A DNA stretch of 64,000 nt from Acanthosepion lycidas (taxonomy: Eukaryota > Mollusca > Cephalopoda > Sepiida > Sepiidae). Both the position numbers and the translations under genes were made by a program. Position 1 is the stretch's first letter. Every line of letters begins with the position of its first letter. The stretch is taken from assembly GCA_963932145.1 (NCBI GenBank), contig OZ010582.1:18619326-18683325 (forward strand). The letters run 5' to 3'. Shown piece by piece: positions 11,080-22,794 of the stretch. Under the pieces are notes generated by a model, which worked only from the letters and a program-made list of their open reading frames with translations, was not told the DNA's origin and did not search any database.

Positions 11080-11240
11080 CACTAGCAGAGTACCCATAAA
11101 AATGATGGGATTGTTTATATATGGACTGGCATTTCTGCTTAGAATAAAAATATGTGTGTGCAGTCTAGAATAAAAGTTTTATCCCTTAACTCTGTGCCTA
11201 TGATCAATATAGTATCTGTTCTTCTCTCTTGCCATGTTCT
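11080..11240 (+). repeat. dispersed repeat shared with 29137-29290
   Basis: Starts ACTAGCAGAGTACCCATAA and includes TGTGTGTGCAGTCTAGAATA. The copy at 29137 starts ACTAGCATAATACCCATAA and continues similarly for about 120 bases. Class unknown. Confidence 0.6.
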
Positions 11241-11639
11241 CATACTACAGTGACATTGGAATGTTTCTATATTCAAACAGTTTGTGGCTTGTGATGAAAT
11301 GAGCTCACTCCTGCAGATTCCAGCCATACAACAGTAGCTCCCACTTTGTACCAATAACAGAAGGTCAGATGATTCCAACACCAGCACAACACAAGGACTG
11401 TGTAATTTTTGTCATTGGCATGTATATGGGTATCCCAAGTGAAACCAACGATGTGCAACATCCTACCTCCGATCTGAACATCTGTGCATGCTGTCTAGAA
11501 TCAAAATTCTGCTCTCAACAGTTATTCCAATGATCAGGGTTTAGTATTTGTACAGTATATACACACACACACACACACACATATATATATCTCCAAGTAT
11601 AGGATTGGTGTATACAGAATAAATTCCAATAACCAAAAA

Positions 11640-11854
11640 TACTGTTCTTAAAAGAGTGCTCAATACAGAGTAGAGCAAATATAATTATTTATTCAAAAAT
11701 TATAACATAAATATGTTATAAAATCACTACAAAATAGCCAGGGAGTGTTTGGTTGATTTGAACCTTTTAAAACTCTTTATAAGACACCAGAAGTGTTGAA
11801 ACAAAATGGCTATTTTGGTAGTGATTTTATACATATTTATGTTATAATTTTCGA

Positions 11855-11882
<28 letters not shown>
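11640..11882. repeat. palindromic repeat with hammerhead-like arms
   Basis: Two arms of one family face away from each other. The right arm (plus strand) has GAAAC at 11798-11802, a self-complementary AAAATGGCTATTTTG stem-loop, GTA at 11818-11820 and GTGATTTTATA. The left arm, read on the minus strand, has GCTATTTTGTAGTGATTT and then the family tail (CTCTACTCTGTATTGAGCAC) shared with 22980-23010. The CTGATGA box is degenerate here (CCAGAAG). It ends in a TACA/TA microsatellite. Related copies: 38216-38300 and 22945-23110. Confidence 0.6.
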
Positions 11883-11887
<5 letters not shown>

Positions 11888-11915
11888 TATAAATATATAT
11901 ACACACACGCACGCA

Positions 11916-12690
11916 CAGAGGGTGCAATGGGTAAATTGTCGCCATTTAATATTTTTAATTTCCGGTATATGCATTGTTTGTTTTTGATTTTGTTAACAGC
12001 CCAGTATAGTAGAGTCAGTTGGGCACCATCTGTGAGAAAACTGAAACACCATGACACAATTCACTCCACCAGAAATTTGAAAATGGCATGGTTTACTCCT
12101 TGGCATTCATGCCAGAAGGTCCAATATGAACACTGGAGAGTGTTTGGATGTCAATCTGAGGATAGTGCAGAAGATTTGAAAAGAGTTGGATAAGTTTAAT
12201 GGTAATTATGAAGATGTTTGGAATGATCAATAGTGATGGAAACATTATGCTTCCATTCATCTCACCACAGAGGCCTACATCAAGTGACTTGAGCAGGTAG
12301 TGCTGCCCTGGGTCAAGAGGGTGGCTGCTGGAAGAGCATATGTCTGGCAAGCAGGAGAACCCAGTTATGGCTGTCAGACAATTTCTGCGACCACTTCACT
12401 CCTTACATCTGACCACCTAACTTCCCAAAATGCAACCCCCTTGATTATTATGTGTGGGGGCGCAGTTGAGTGGGAGGCCAATAAAACTTATTGTAAAACC
12501 AAAGATGAACTGAAAGCAAGGATTAAGGTAACATTCATCAACTTAAACAAAGGAGACCGTCCAGAAGTGTTGAGGGAGATTCTGAAGTCATCTGAAGGCC
12601 ATGGTTGAAGCCAATGTCGATTTAGTGAATAAATTTACTCTTTAGTATTTCAGTGTTATTTTTATACAACCATTTATCCATTGCACCCTG
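11916..12690 (+). mobile_element. mariner element, internally deleted
   Basis: Inverted ends AGGGTGCAATGGGTAAATTG (left) and CAGGGTGCAATGGATAAATG (right, complement) bound about 775 bp, with TA after the right end. Inside is a broken mariner transposase (see 12215-12610). The full length for this class is about 1.3 kb, so roughly 500 bp, including the first catalytic Asp region, have been lost. Confidence 0.75.
12215..12610 (+). pseudogene. mariner transposase fragment, broken
   Basis: Transposase cuts and rejoins DNA at TA sites through a DD(34)D catalytic triad. Recognisable pieces in order, in changing frames: MFGMINSDGNIMLPFISP (12210-12265), LPWVKRVAAGRAYVWQ (about 12303-12350), LDYYVWG (about 12442-12462, carrying the third catalytic Asp), and EANKTYCKTKDELKARI (12475-12530). 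The usual QDSAP motif with the second Asp reads QAGEP, so the active site is destroyed, and a frameshift separates LDYYVWG from the following helix. Non-functional. Confidence 0.75.
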
Positions 12691-14055
12691 TATATGTGTG
12701 GATATTCTTTATCAAGGAATGTAGAGTTAGTTTATAAAAAGCATCTTTTAAAGTGGAGTGGTTAGAAAGTTATTCTCAGTATCAGTGAATTTCAACCTCA
12801 CCAAGTGCATCAAAATTATGGCCATGGGCCAAAGTTATCTTCATCCAACAAATATCTTTATTCTATTAAACAAACTTTTGGGTTAGAAGAGTCAAGACCA
12901 ATCATAAAATACAATGGTATTCAAAAGAAAAAATGAATCAACTGAATACAAGGAAACAGTAAGTGCTCCAAAATGCCTTCTTTGAATATTCAAGATTACA
13001 GAAGTTATCTTGTTCTTATAGGAAAAGTGTGAGGGAAGATGCAGAGCTTGATATATCATAATGCTAAAAAAGAAAAATCTACAAATAAATGCAGAATTTA
13101 TGAACAGCAACAGTAAGAAAAGATTTCCTATAGAATTGAGGCATGTATGTAATTCTCATAATGTTTAATGTGTAAAACACTGGCTAGTTATACTTTACTG
13201 TCCTGACTATAACTTTTAGTGTGCAACTTCTTCAAAATTAAATTACTTACATCAGTATTTAACTGTTCATCATTAAAAATTAGGAAGTTGTAACCAAATG
13301 GCTCATTTCTTTTGTATATCAATGGGTATATTCAAGCCCAAAGTAGGCATATATGCAATAGTTTCTTTAAACACCAGAGGGATATTTTCCTGTCTAATGA
13401 ATGAGTGAGAAAGTCACATTGATTTAAATATTATCTAAGCTCTAAAGGAAACACTCATAATATTACTTTGAAAACTATTGAAAATGAGCAATGTTCTCTG
13501 GGTGCTCAAAAAATGTTAAAAGTAGTTTAACCCCAAAAATACCTCATTTTAAAACTGCTGAAATAAAACGCTGAACAATATTTCAGCTTAATTGAAAATA
13601 AAAAAAGGACATTTCAAAAATATTCCAATTCAATTTCAGCACTTGAAATTATCTAAATGAATAACTGCCCTTTTTTTTTTTTTTTAATAAAATCTGTCAA
13701 TAAATTTCTATGTCAAATTTCATAAAAACAAACCCAGTCATATCTAAGTATCTATGGGAATGGAGAAATGTATAAAATCTGTGCCTGATAAAAATATCCA
13801 TGGATTCTGAAACCAGCACTAAGCCTTTTGAATTGTGATTGGCTAAATAAGGAATTGTGATTATCAAGGAAAAAATGAATCATAAAGAATAAAACATATA
13901 AAAATAAAAAGAAACAAAGTTAAAAAAAAAAAAAAAAAGAAAAAAAAAGTGAAATAATTAAATAATTATTTTTTAATCTGTGGTCAATTGCATAATTGTT
14001 TTCTCTTAGATATTTAGACAATAAGTATAAATGTCAAAATGCCCCAGAGTCAACA
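12691..14055. other. non-coding DNA with A-rich tracts
   Basis: An A-rich run at 13921-13950 and a T run at 13671-13685. No gene or transposon was recognised. Confidence 0.5.
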
Positions 14056-14059
14056 CCAT

Positions 14060-14300
14060 GACATAACAATTCTGAATCTTTGATTTGTTGGATGATTTTT
14101 TCCTGCAGTAGGTTGCCATTTCTTTCTGCAGTAGAACAGTTGCCATCCAAGGCTATAGAACCCAGTCTTTCCTGCTATTTACCCATGGGCAAAGGTATTA
14201 GTATGTAAGTTAATGTAATGGATTCAACTGGAATTTGAACTCAGCTCTGATTCCTCAATCCAAGCTGCTATCCAATACTCCACCATGCCTCCTTACTACT
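14060..14300 (-). mobile_element. SINE-B copy (tRNA-headed), partial
   Basis: On the minus strand the head GGCATGGTGGAGTATTGGAT and GCTGAGTTCAAATTCC give A- and B-box-like motifs. The body has AGACTGGGTTCTATAGCC and GGCAACCTACTGCAGG, shared with 25720-25890 and, more distantly, with 46262-46585 and 55970-56285. The 3' end is not the LINE-like one. Confidence 0.6.
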
Positions 14301-14689
14301 CTAGTAATCTTCACAAGTTACCCAATACTTATGGTCTTGTGCCAGACTAAGCTAAGTGTTTTGCATGAAGCAACATTAACAAAGCATTTAATAAAGAACA
14401 AACTTACAATCCTAAGCTTGCAAGATTTGCTTACTAACCATGCAGGAAGAGAATATTAACAGTAACCACTCAACCACAAATCATCTGGAGATTATGAATT
14501 TTGTTTGATTTCCTGTTGATCTAAATAAACGCTTTCTGGTAAAATGGAAACAGATTTTGAAATGAAAATAATTCTTCTGTATTGATAAAAATGGAGGTGC
14601 ATTGAGTGAAAAATATGAGATAGGCTGACTGTAAGATTCCTTTTGGGGTTATTCAACAATAACGTGAAATGGGAAGAATGGTTGGGGAT
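14301..14689. other. non-coding DNA, nothing recognised
   Basis: No supportable feature. Confidence 0.5.
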
Positions 14690-15100
14690 GAGGGATATAG
14701 AGAGAAGAGCATCTTGGTGAGGAAAAGAAAAGGGTAAAAGCAGATAAAAGGAGAGGTAAAAGCAAAGAGAGAAATGTAAAAGGAGAAGAGCCAAGAAAGG
14801 AGGGGGGACCAAAAAAGGAGAGAAAGGTAAAAGGAGGGGGGACCAAAAAAGGAGAGAAAGGTAAAAGGGATAGGACAAAGAAAGGAGAGAAAAGTAAAAA
14901 GCCGATGACAAAGAAGAGGACCAAGAAAGGAGAGAAAAGTAAAAAGCCGATGACAAAGAAGAGGACCAAGAAAGGAGAGTATGGTAAAAAGAGGGGGCTC
15001 ATGAAAGGAGAGAAAGGTAAAAGGAGTGAGCCAAGTGGAAAAAGAAATAAACAAGGGGGTGGGGAATAGCAGGAGATAAAAGAAAAAGGTAAAATACAAA
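14690..15100 (+). repeat. purine-rich minisatellite
   Basis: A strongly G/A-biased plus strand made of imperfect units around GGAGAGAAAGGTAAAAG. A 45-bp unit (GCCGATGACAAAGAAGAGGA plus about 25 more bases) is repeated twice at about 14900-14990, and a 35-bp GGGGGACCAAAAAAGGAGAG unit is repeated at 14803-14870. The opposite strand shows long hydrophobic Phe/Leu/Ser frames, which are artefacts of this composition. Confidence 0.9.
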
Positions 15101-18100
15101 AAATATTGAAAGTATCCAATATAAATAAGTTATTATTTTTCTAACTTCTTTGACATGCAGGTCAAAATGCATAAAAATATTTTCAATGGATAATTTTTTG
15201 CTTACTGGTGAGTTTCTATGTTTGTTTCTAGGTAAAGAAAAGAAGAGTCTAGCTACAAAAGCATAAAAGTCAATCATAATTGATTATTAATCACCATATT
15301 GCAAAAAATGAAAATGAGCATAGAAAAAAAGTAAGAGAGAAAATACAAGAAGAAAATGAAGGAATCAAACCACAGGAAGGAAAATTAAATATTATTTACT
15401 CTCATAACAAACTTAACACAAGGACATAAATAAAATTAACATCTACAGAGTGATGAAGAAAAAAAATCAAGTTTAGACTTGTTACACACTAGCTAATGTA
15501 CTATGATTAGATATAGAAAAGAAAGAAGATGGTAAAATGATGTGGCTATTTATTTGAGCATATGTGTTAACATTTACAGCCAGCAGCAAACGTGTATCCA
15601 GGTTACATGTTACTAGGAATGATACAGCCATATTTTTCCCCTCCAACATTCATTGTGATGTCATCATTAGCTACACAGATACCACTGTGATTGTTGATAC
15701 ACAATTAATCAGCAATCTTTAGTGGATTGCAAGAATTACAGTGTCTGTAGAAAGAATAATGAGTAAAAAGATAAAAATCCCAAGGATATTTGGGTGGAGG
15801 GGAAGAACAGGATAGGCGTGTTTTATATACCAGCTGGTACATAAGGGTAGGAAAACAGAAGGAAAATGGTGTCAATTAAGGTCAAGAAACATAACATTTT
15901 CAAGCAGCATATTATCATATGTTAAAGCAAAAGATAAAAAATATTTCCTACATATACTGTGAAAAACAAAGATCATATTTACTGATGAAAAGAGATAAAT
16001 TGAAAGTAAAAAAAAATAAAAAAAGAGATAAACTATAGATAAAAAGCTGACTGACCCCACCCCCACACTATTTCTAAAACAAAAAATAAAAATAAAGATT
16101 ACAAGTCAGGGAAGAGATGAAAGATTGATATCCTCTTATTTTGAGTTGAAAACATCAAAGACATTTCATTTTACTTAAAAGGAGATGGGCAAAAATAAAA
16201 AAAAAAAATGACACAGTAGGTGAGACTTTTTCCTTTTAATATACAAGTATACAAATAATGTTTGCAGTAAATGGGATTGTTATTACACCTGGTAAATAAA
16301 TTACAAAAAAAATAAATGCAGCGTTATTTTTTTACTCTCCTACACACATTTTTGCTTTTGGATTGATTATGTATGTCATAAGAAAGAACTAATCAGAGCA
16401 TTTTGTTTTACCAAACTTGTCAATTTCAAGAACAAATTTATTGAACAAAATGATTCCTAAAGAGAGAGAAAATGATTCCTAAAGAGAGAGAAAAAAATTC
16501 TATAAAAAAAAAAAAAAAAAAGGAATACACACAAAAAATATTATCAGTTAGCTTTAGAAATAGATAATAATGGATCTGCATTTAGACAATGGAAATTTGT
16601 ACCAAAATTGTACAAGAAACCTGAAAGCGTTAATTACAATGGAAATGGATAAGTGTGCAGAGATTAGTGAACATTGTAGTGCAGTGATTAGCTAGTTTGT
16701 CTTATTAACCATTTCTTTGCAATGAGTTTGCTAAAGAAAGATGAAATAGACAGGATACCAATTTGAAATTTCATTGAACAAAAAAGACAATGCCATCTTT
16801 ATTAACGAGTGGACTTCACTAGTAAAGAGCAAAAGTCAAAGGTGGGTCAAGAGAGATAATTGTAATTCATTAGACATTTCCTCACACACAGCACACAATA
16901 TTGAACAACAAACAATGAAAATACAGTCCAACAATCTTTGAATTATGAAATAATGGAAGTGCCATAAATATAATTTTACTACATGGAGTACAGCTGCCCT
17001 TCAGAGAACTAGAAATTGTTGCTTCAAAGATCTTGATAAAAAAATCAGTTTTATTACAATTCAAATTATTTCTATCTCCAAATGTTCAGGTCAGTTTCAA
17101 CAAAAAAGTAAATTAGTACCAATCTGCAATCTCCCATTCTCAAAAATCAAGAAAATGGATATTATTCAACCATTCATAATTAAAAATTAAATTAATCTTT
17201 AAACAAATAACAAACCATAAATAAGACATAAAACAGATTAGGTTCTGGTGAGCCGGTAACAATTCTTTGGCAATCACTAGCCGAATTCAGGCCTATTCCA
17301 AGCTGTGCCACATGCAACTAGACATCCCTTCAATAAGTCTCAGACAGAAAAGTCAATGCATGCATCAATTCAACCAGTTGCCAGACATATTGGTAGGTAA
17401 AACAAATGCCAAGACAGATTTCTTGAAAGCTGCAAACCAAATCTTTCTTCATACAACAATTGTCATTACAAAGGCATCCACAGTTTAATTCTATGCTAGC
17501 AACCAGAGGTATGCAACAACCTCAATCCATCTTAACCTTTCATCACTTAAGATTTTTCTTATATTACTGTTCAAAATTTACACAAGAAAACGTTTACTAT
17601 GTCATCTCAACAAATAACATTCCACAAGACTTTTCACTAAGTCCCTAAACAGCAAGAAAATTGCTATTTTGAATTTTTCAAATTTATCTTCAACTTAGAA
17701 GTTTTCACCAAGAATTAATGCTAGACATATTCTAGTAAAAAAAAAAAATGATACATTAACACTTACAGACAGCTAAAAGCTTTCAAAATAGTCATTCAAA
17801 AGAACTTTTCAATATTTCTATCTAAAAAGAATATGTCCATTGACTCATTCATTCTTTTATGAAAAGAAATTCAAACTAAATACATTTACTCTCATAAAAC
17901 CATATTAACTGTTTCCATTGATATTAACAAAAAACATACCACCAAAAATATTTGTACAATTTTCCTCTAGTGCCTTTTCACACTAATAAAAACAGCTGAT
18001 TTATTTTACTATGTTCATGCGTTTTATCACTCCTTTCCCCATTTTGATGTCTTTCCACTCAACCTACACATCCAACTTGTGACCAACTAAAATGTGGGTA

Positions 18101-18489
18101 AAGGTGAGAAGTTCATTTCTACTTACAGAAACTAAAGTATTGTATTTTACTACAACAAGGCTTGAAAACAGTGTATATTTAAGTGCGAAGATGAATATCA
18201 TACAACAAAAATGGTAGCCCTATTATAGTTGACATTATCTGACCTTAGGTGGCTTGCCTCCTCCTCCTTCTTCTCCTCTCTGCCCCCAAATTACACAGAA
18301 TGTTCATTTTCTAAGACATTGCTTTGAATAACAGCTATCCAGAGACCATAAAGCTAACTGAACAATCATACAAATGATAGGAAGTTCTTTTCAGCCGAGA
18401 TTAGGAAAAGGCTGATTTTAAAGCTCAAAACATTAAACCAATGAACATGATGACAATGTTAGCATGAGACGAGATGAAGTTTAATTACA
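15101..18489. other. long AT-rich stretch without recognised elements
   Basis: No gene or classified repeat. It holds a small tandem duplication at about 16451-16492 (AATGATTCCTAAAGAGAGAG twice) and poly-A runs near 16503 and 17738. Frames at 17267-17648 carry no recognisable domain. Confidence 0.45.
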
Positions 18490-18937
18490 AGTGAACATTC
18501 TAGGCTATACTTTGGGGAAAAATAGACAAAATCAACAAAATTACCAGACTACATTATATAATATTCGGCAATCCTATATAGCAGTGAATGCTGGACAATT
18601 TCATCACAGATGGAGAAGAGGCTTGAGGGAGAAGAAAATGGAGTTATCCAGAAGGATACTGACAGTACCATGGACTGAACACATGAGTTTTAGAGAAAAT
18701 GGAAATAAAAAGAACATTTATACTGAACATTAGAAAAAGTTGAAATTTCCCAGGGCTCATATGAGGAAAGAGGACTAAGAAAATTTGAAACTCACAGGAC
18801 ATAACCCACCTAACAAGCATGTGTAAATGTTTAGCAGAACAGAGATTAGAAGTGATAGCAAAAAGACAAACTAAAGGCTACAAATTACAGGAAGTTGTGG
18901 AGAGCCACATCCTGAATGGACACTGCACATAGAAGAT
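18490..18937 (+). pseudogene. LINE 3' end, copy 2
   Basis: Same RTE-like family as at 5543. Plus-strand pieces include an SECW-type region decayed to VNAGQF, MEKRLEGEENGVIQKDTDST (shifted), TVPWTEHMSF and the end AGGAAGTTGTGGAGAGCCAC. Several frameshifts and an internal loss before CATCCTGAATGGACACTGCA. It is joined directly to a SINE-B copy at 18940 on the same strand. Confidence 0.7.
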
Positions 18938-18939
18938 TT

Positions 18940-19262
18940 GCTAGTCTAGTAGTGTAATGGATATCAACACAGAAAAGGAAACTGACAAGCCAAGTTCAAA
19001 TGCCCGCCTATCCTACTACATTCTCTTACATACTAGTGCTTTTGGAAAATCCATGCATCTCTCTTCTACCCACAGATATTTAAGACTAGACTCTTTAACT
19101 TTGGCTGACAACCAGTCTAAGAAAAGGAAAACTCTGAATTCCAAACTTTGGAGAAGATCACAAGAAACCACTTCACTATCTTTACCAAGAATGCAATGCA
19201 ATTCACATAATAAACAAAAGGAACCCTTAGAAAGCTATGCTTACCTACATACCAAAGATACA
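18940..19262 (+). mobile_element. SINE-B copy, plus strand
   Basis: Head: TAGTAGTGTAATGGATATCA (A-box region) and CAAGTTCAAATGCCC (B-box region). Body: CAACCAGTCTAAGAAAAGGA, CTGAATTCCAAACTTTGGAG and CACTATCTTTACCAAGAATG, all found in the copy at 55970-56285 read on its own strand. The end AGAAAGCTATGCTTACCTAC is a decayed form of the LINE-like tail. The long open frame across it is not coding. Confidence 0.65.
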
Positions 19263-21140
19263 TGACATTAAATGAAATTAAAAAATAAGAATTTGCTCAT
19301 CTATAAAACACATTGTTTACAAAAGTGTTTGGTATACTACTATTACTAATACTTACTGTAATTCCATTTAAAGCTTTTGGTATAATACCAGAATATTGGA
19401 TGTAGTGTAATATATACCTTTATTTTTTTTTTTTATTTATATTTTTATGCACCTTCTATGTCAGTAAAAATGCCAATGATTATTTTACTAATTTTCTTTT
19501 CTAGGATATCTAAAGAAACCATTCAGAAGATGTAGATTCAAGATGATAATTAAAATAACATCCGATTAAAAATAAATCATATAATTTGAATCCAAGGTCA
19601 AAATCTGATCTTAACTGATTTATTGATCAATGGCATTTTTAAAATCTGGAAACAAATTTTTTATGAGCTGAGTATTATATTTTGCTAATGACTAAAATAA
19701 GATGAATCCAATAAAAAAAAAAATTCTTTTTAACAAGATTATTTTTTATTCATGATACAAAAAATAAAAATAAAAAAAACTAAGTATAAAATTAAAAAAA
19801 ACTTTTGATACCAGAACAAAATCTATGAAAATTCAAATGAAAAATTATCCATATCATAGTCTTATTCTCTCATTAACATTTGCATTAACTTCTGACCACT
19901 GAGAATCCCTTTCTCCCTAATTTTCAAAAATTTCTATATTAAAAATTATTATCAATAAATTACTATAGTAAAAATAAAAATCTATTCCTATTATAAAACC
20001 ATTATACATAAAACAGACATATTCTGCCAGTAAGACTTGCATTAATTCCCGACCACTGATAATCCCTTTCTTCCAGATTGAGTGCTGAAACTTGTTAAAG
20101 CAAATCTTAGATAAAAAAAAAAATTGCAAAATTCAGCATTTGATCCTGTTTGTCTTACACCATGCTAGAAATAGGACAGAAAAGAATGAAATAAAGAGTA
20201 GAATAAAAATTAAAATCAGTGAGTACCATCTTATCTATATTATACCAGGTTCAGATTCAACTGGTGAATGCAGTCATTATTATTATTGTTTAATTTTTGC
20301 ATGACTGTAAGAATCTCCCATATTTCTACAGGTGATTTGGGTGAATAAAAAATTTAAGGTTTTTGTTTAATGTGATAGCATGAGTTATACAAATGTTAAT
20401 TTAAAATAAGATTTAAAAAGTCTATGCTGAGATCAAATTTTTTATGTTTACTTTACTGTTCACAATCATAAAGAATGGAATCAAAGACTTATCAAAATTT
20501 AAAATATCCAATTCCTTGATATTACAATGCATAAATGGTTTAACATCCAAAGAGAATATATTTTATCCCAAAAGATTTCTTAAAGCTTTATATAAATTTC
20601 AGTCAGTTTGATAAAAAAAAAATAAAAAAAAAAAATCAAATTATGCAAAAAGAAAATTTTTTTTTTGCAAGCTGATGACATGCTAATGTTAATATTAAAT
20701 ATTGTAGGATATTTCCCATTCCTCAGCAACTAAATGAATCAAATATGACCTTAATTGATATAGAAAGATTAAAACTAGGTTATAAAAAAATGTTTCTGCA
20801 ACATTAATGACTAAATACCAAAGGAAGATTTTAGGTAGCGTACTTGGTCATCATTTCTCAAAGTTTCAGTCAAAATATATTTAGACTATTTACATTGTTC
20901 GGACAGTTGCCCTTATCCTTGTTAACATATTCATGGCATTTTGCAAATATATTTGCAAGTATATAATAAGAACAAAAGCTAAACTTCCAGTTATAAAGAA
21001 ATAAAACTAATAGATAAAAGATTATCAGGGAAAGTGAAAAAAATTAACAAAAATGTCATTATCAGTAAAAAAAAAAAAAAAAAATTAGTAAAAGAAAGCC
21101 CCCAAAATACTTTTGTGGTCAATGAAATGGCATATTTACT
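19263..21140. other. non-coding DNA with a short direct repeat
   Basis: Positions 19881-19917 and 20037-20073 share about 36 bases (ACCACTGAGAATCCCTTTCT versus ACCACTGATAATCCCTTTCT), 156 bases apart. Poly-A-rich tracts lie near 20618-20650 and 21067-21084. Nothing else was recognised. Confidence 0.5.
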
Positions 21141-21148
21141 TCCAGAGA

Positions 21149-21149
<1 letters not shown>

Positions 21150-21179
<30 letters not shown>

Positions 21180-21182
21180 TAC

Positions 21183-21225
<43 letters not shown>

Positions 21226-21226
21226 A
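21150..21226. repeat. (TA)n/(CA)n microsatellite
   Basis: Alternating TA, CACA and TATA runs directly abutting the left end of the DNA transposon at 21227. The same TA repeat resumes after its right end. Confidence 0.9.
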
Positions 21227-21345
21227 CAGGGTGTATCAAAAATACTTTGGGGGTGGGTTCTTCACATCAGGACAAAGGCAAAATTCCATATAAACATATT
21301 TACATATCCATTGTTTTTGAGAAGTTTAAAGTAGGTTTATGGTGG
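21227..21345 (+). repeat. left terminal inverted repeat of the transposon
   Basis: Starts CAGGGTGTATCAAAAATAC. Diverged but alignable with the complement of 22535-22667. Confidence 0.75.
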
Positions 21346-21440
21346 ATGTCATCTGTCATTTGTGCACATTTGTGGCTAGTCTATCTCCAACATTTTAATG
21401 TGTGCAGTAGCAAGCTAACTGAGAAGTGTTCCGTTTAACA

Positions 21441-22440
21441 ATGGCAGAATATTCATATCATCAGCAGGCAGATTTGATTTTTTACACATGGCCATGCGAA
21501 TCATAAGTGGCTTAAGACTGCATGGTTGCAGCAGATTCTGTTTCCAGACCAAAGCCAGCCGAGTCATCCAACCTTTGCTGCTATTTATCGTCGCGTTGCT
21601 GATGCAGGATCCATGCCACCACAAACTATGGATCAAGGAAGAACCAGATCTGTTCATACACTTGACTACAAAGAACACATTCTACAGGCTGTCAGAAATG
21701 ATTCAGGTATCAGCACATGTCAAGTGGTTCTAGCATGTTGTACATTTCATAGTACATGGAAGGTACTTCAAGAACAGCTCCTGTATCCGTATCATTTACA
21801 ACATATGCAGGGTCTTTCACCCTCTGATCACTCACCATGGGATAACTTTTGCCAATGGTTTATTGCACAAACTGCTGATCTGTCGTTTGTTTCTTCAGTT
21901 TTGTTTACAGATGAGGCAAGATTTGGAAGAGATGGAATAACAAATTTACACAACCAACATTTGTGGGTGAATAAGAATCCCCATGGTACAATACAGGCTA
22001 GACACCAACATCAGTTTACGATTAATGTGTGGGCTGGAATTGTAAGTGACTGACTGGTAGGTCCATGTGTTTTCCCAGCACATCTTACAGGAGATGTCTA
22101 CAGCGACTTTATTTCAAACACACTTTCAGACATGCTAGAGGATGTATCACTGCTAATATGAAGACACACATGGTTCATGAATGATTAGGCTCCAGCACAT
22201 TTTAGCCACATTTAGATTTTTATCTGTGGGGCCACCTAAAACAATTGGTTTATGCAAGACATCAAAAATGCAGAGACAATTCATCAATGTGTTATGGAGG
22301 TCTGCAAAACCATTTGACACCATGTGGGAGTATTTGAAAGCATTCACTAGAGAATGATCTGGCAGGTGCATGCATGTATAGAAGCAAGCAGAGGACATTT
22401 TGAAAAGAGTTGGTGTGTTGAGGTACAACATATGTTTATT
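21441..22440 (+). pseudogene. Tc1/mariner-like transposase with DUF4817-type N-terminus, broken
   Basis: A cut-and-paste transposase with an N-terminal helix-turn-helix part and a DDE/D catalytic core. It starts MAEYSYHQQADLIFYTW at 21441, shifts frame near 21495, then stays open at 21526-22053: PSHPTFAAIYRRVADAGSM, RSVHTLDYKEHILQAV and FTDEARFGRDGI, which holds the first catalytic Asp, then INVWAGIVSD. A stop follows. A later frame has WFMND, a stop, then APAHFSH (second Asp). The line then jumps to HLDFYLWGHLKQLVYA, so about 35 residues usually present between the second and third acidic residues are deleted. Proteins of this type are common in arthropod and mollusc genomes. Frameshifts, stops and the deletion make it dead. 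Confidence 0.8.
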
Positions 22441-22534
22441 TGGACATTTTATCTTGCTTTCATGTTAGGAACCCAGTTTCAAAGTTTATAAAAATATTTC
22501 TGGATTGTATTTTGGATTGTACATTTAACAGCAT

Positions 22535-22664
22535 CTACCGTAAACTTTAAACTTAATAACTCAAAAACAAAGGATTTGCAGACATATGTTTATATGGGAC
22601 TTTTGTCCTTGTTTTGGTGTGAGGAAGCCGCCTCCAAAGCTTGTAAAAAATATCTTTGATGCAG

Positions 22665-22667
<3 letters not shown>
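22535..22667 (-). repeat. right terminal inverted repeat of the transposon
   Basis: On the minus strand it begins GGCTGCATCAAAGATATTTT and mirrors the left end. A TA microsatellite follows. Confidence 0.75.

Positions 22668-22698
<31 letters not shown>
22668..22698. repeat. (TA)n microsatellite
   Basis: Pure TA dinucleotides flanking the transposon's right end. Confidence 0.95.
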
Positions 22699-22702
<4 letters not shown>

Positions 22703-22794
22703 GAGAAGATGCTGCATATTGAGTGCTGATGATGATAAAATAGTGCTTGATGTAATATAACAGAGCTATTAATTATATATTAATAAATATACAT

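Larger units (their letters stand above)
21227..22667 (+). mobile_element. Tc1/mariner-superfamily DNA transposon with long inverted ends
   Basis: The left end (21227-21345) and the complement of the right end (22667-22535) align over about 120 bases. Shared blocks include GGACAAAGGCAAAATTCCAT versus GGACAAAAGTCCCAT, TATAAACATAT, TTGTTTTTGAG and AAGTTTAAAGT. The element sits inside a TA microsatellite on both sides, consistent with insertion at TA. It encodes one broken transposase. Length is about 1.44 kb. Confidence 0.8.

Noticed and set aside
14492-15119. Long Phe/Leu/Ser-rich minus-strand frames resembling membrane proteins
   Set aside because: Three frames are open at once because the opposite strand is almost pure purine. 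Composition artefact.
22668-22698. (TA)n beside the transposon as a replication origin or regulatory element
   Set aside because: TA microsatellites occur at more than ten places here with no other associated signal.
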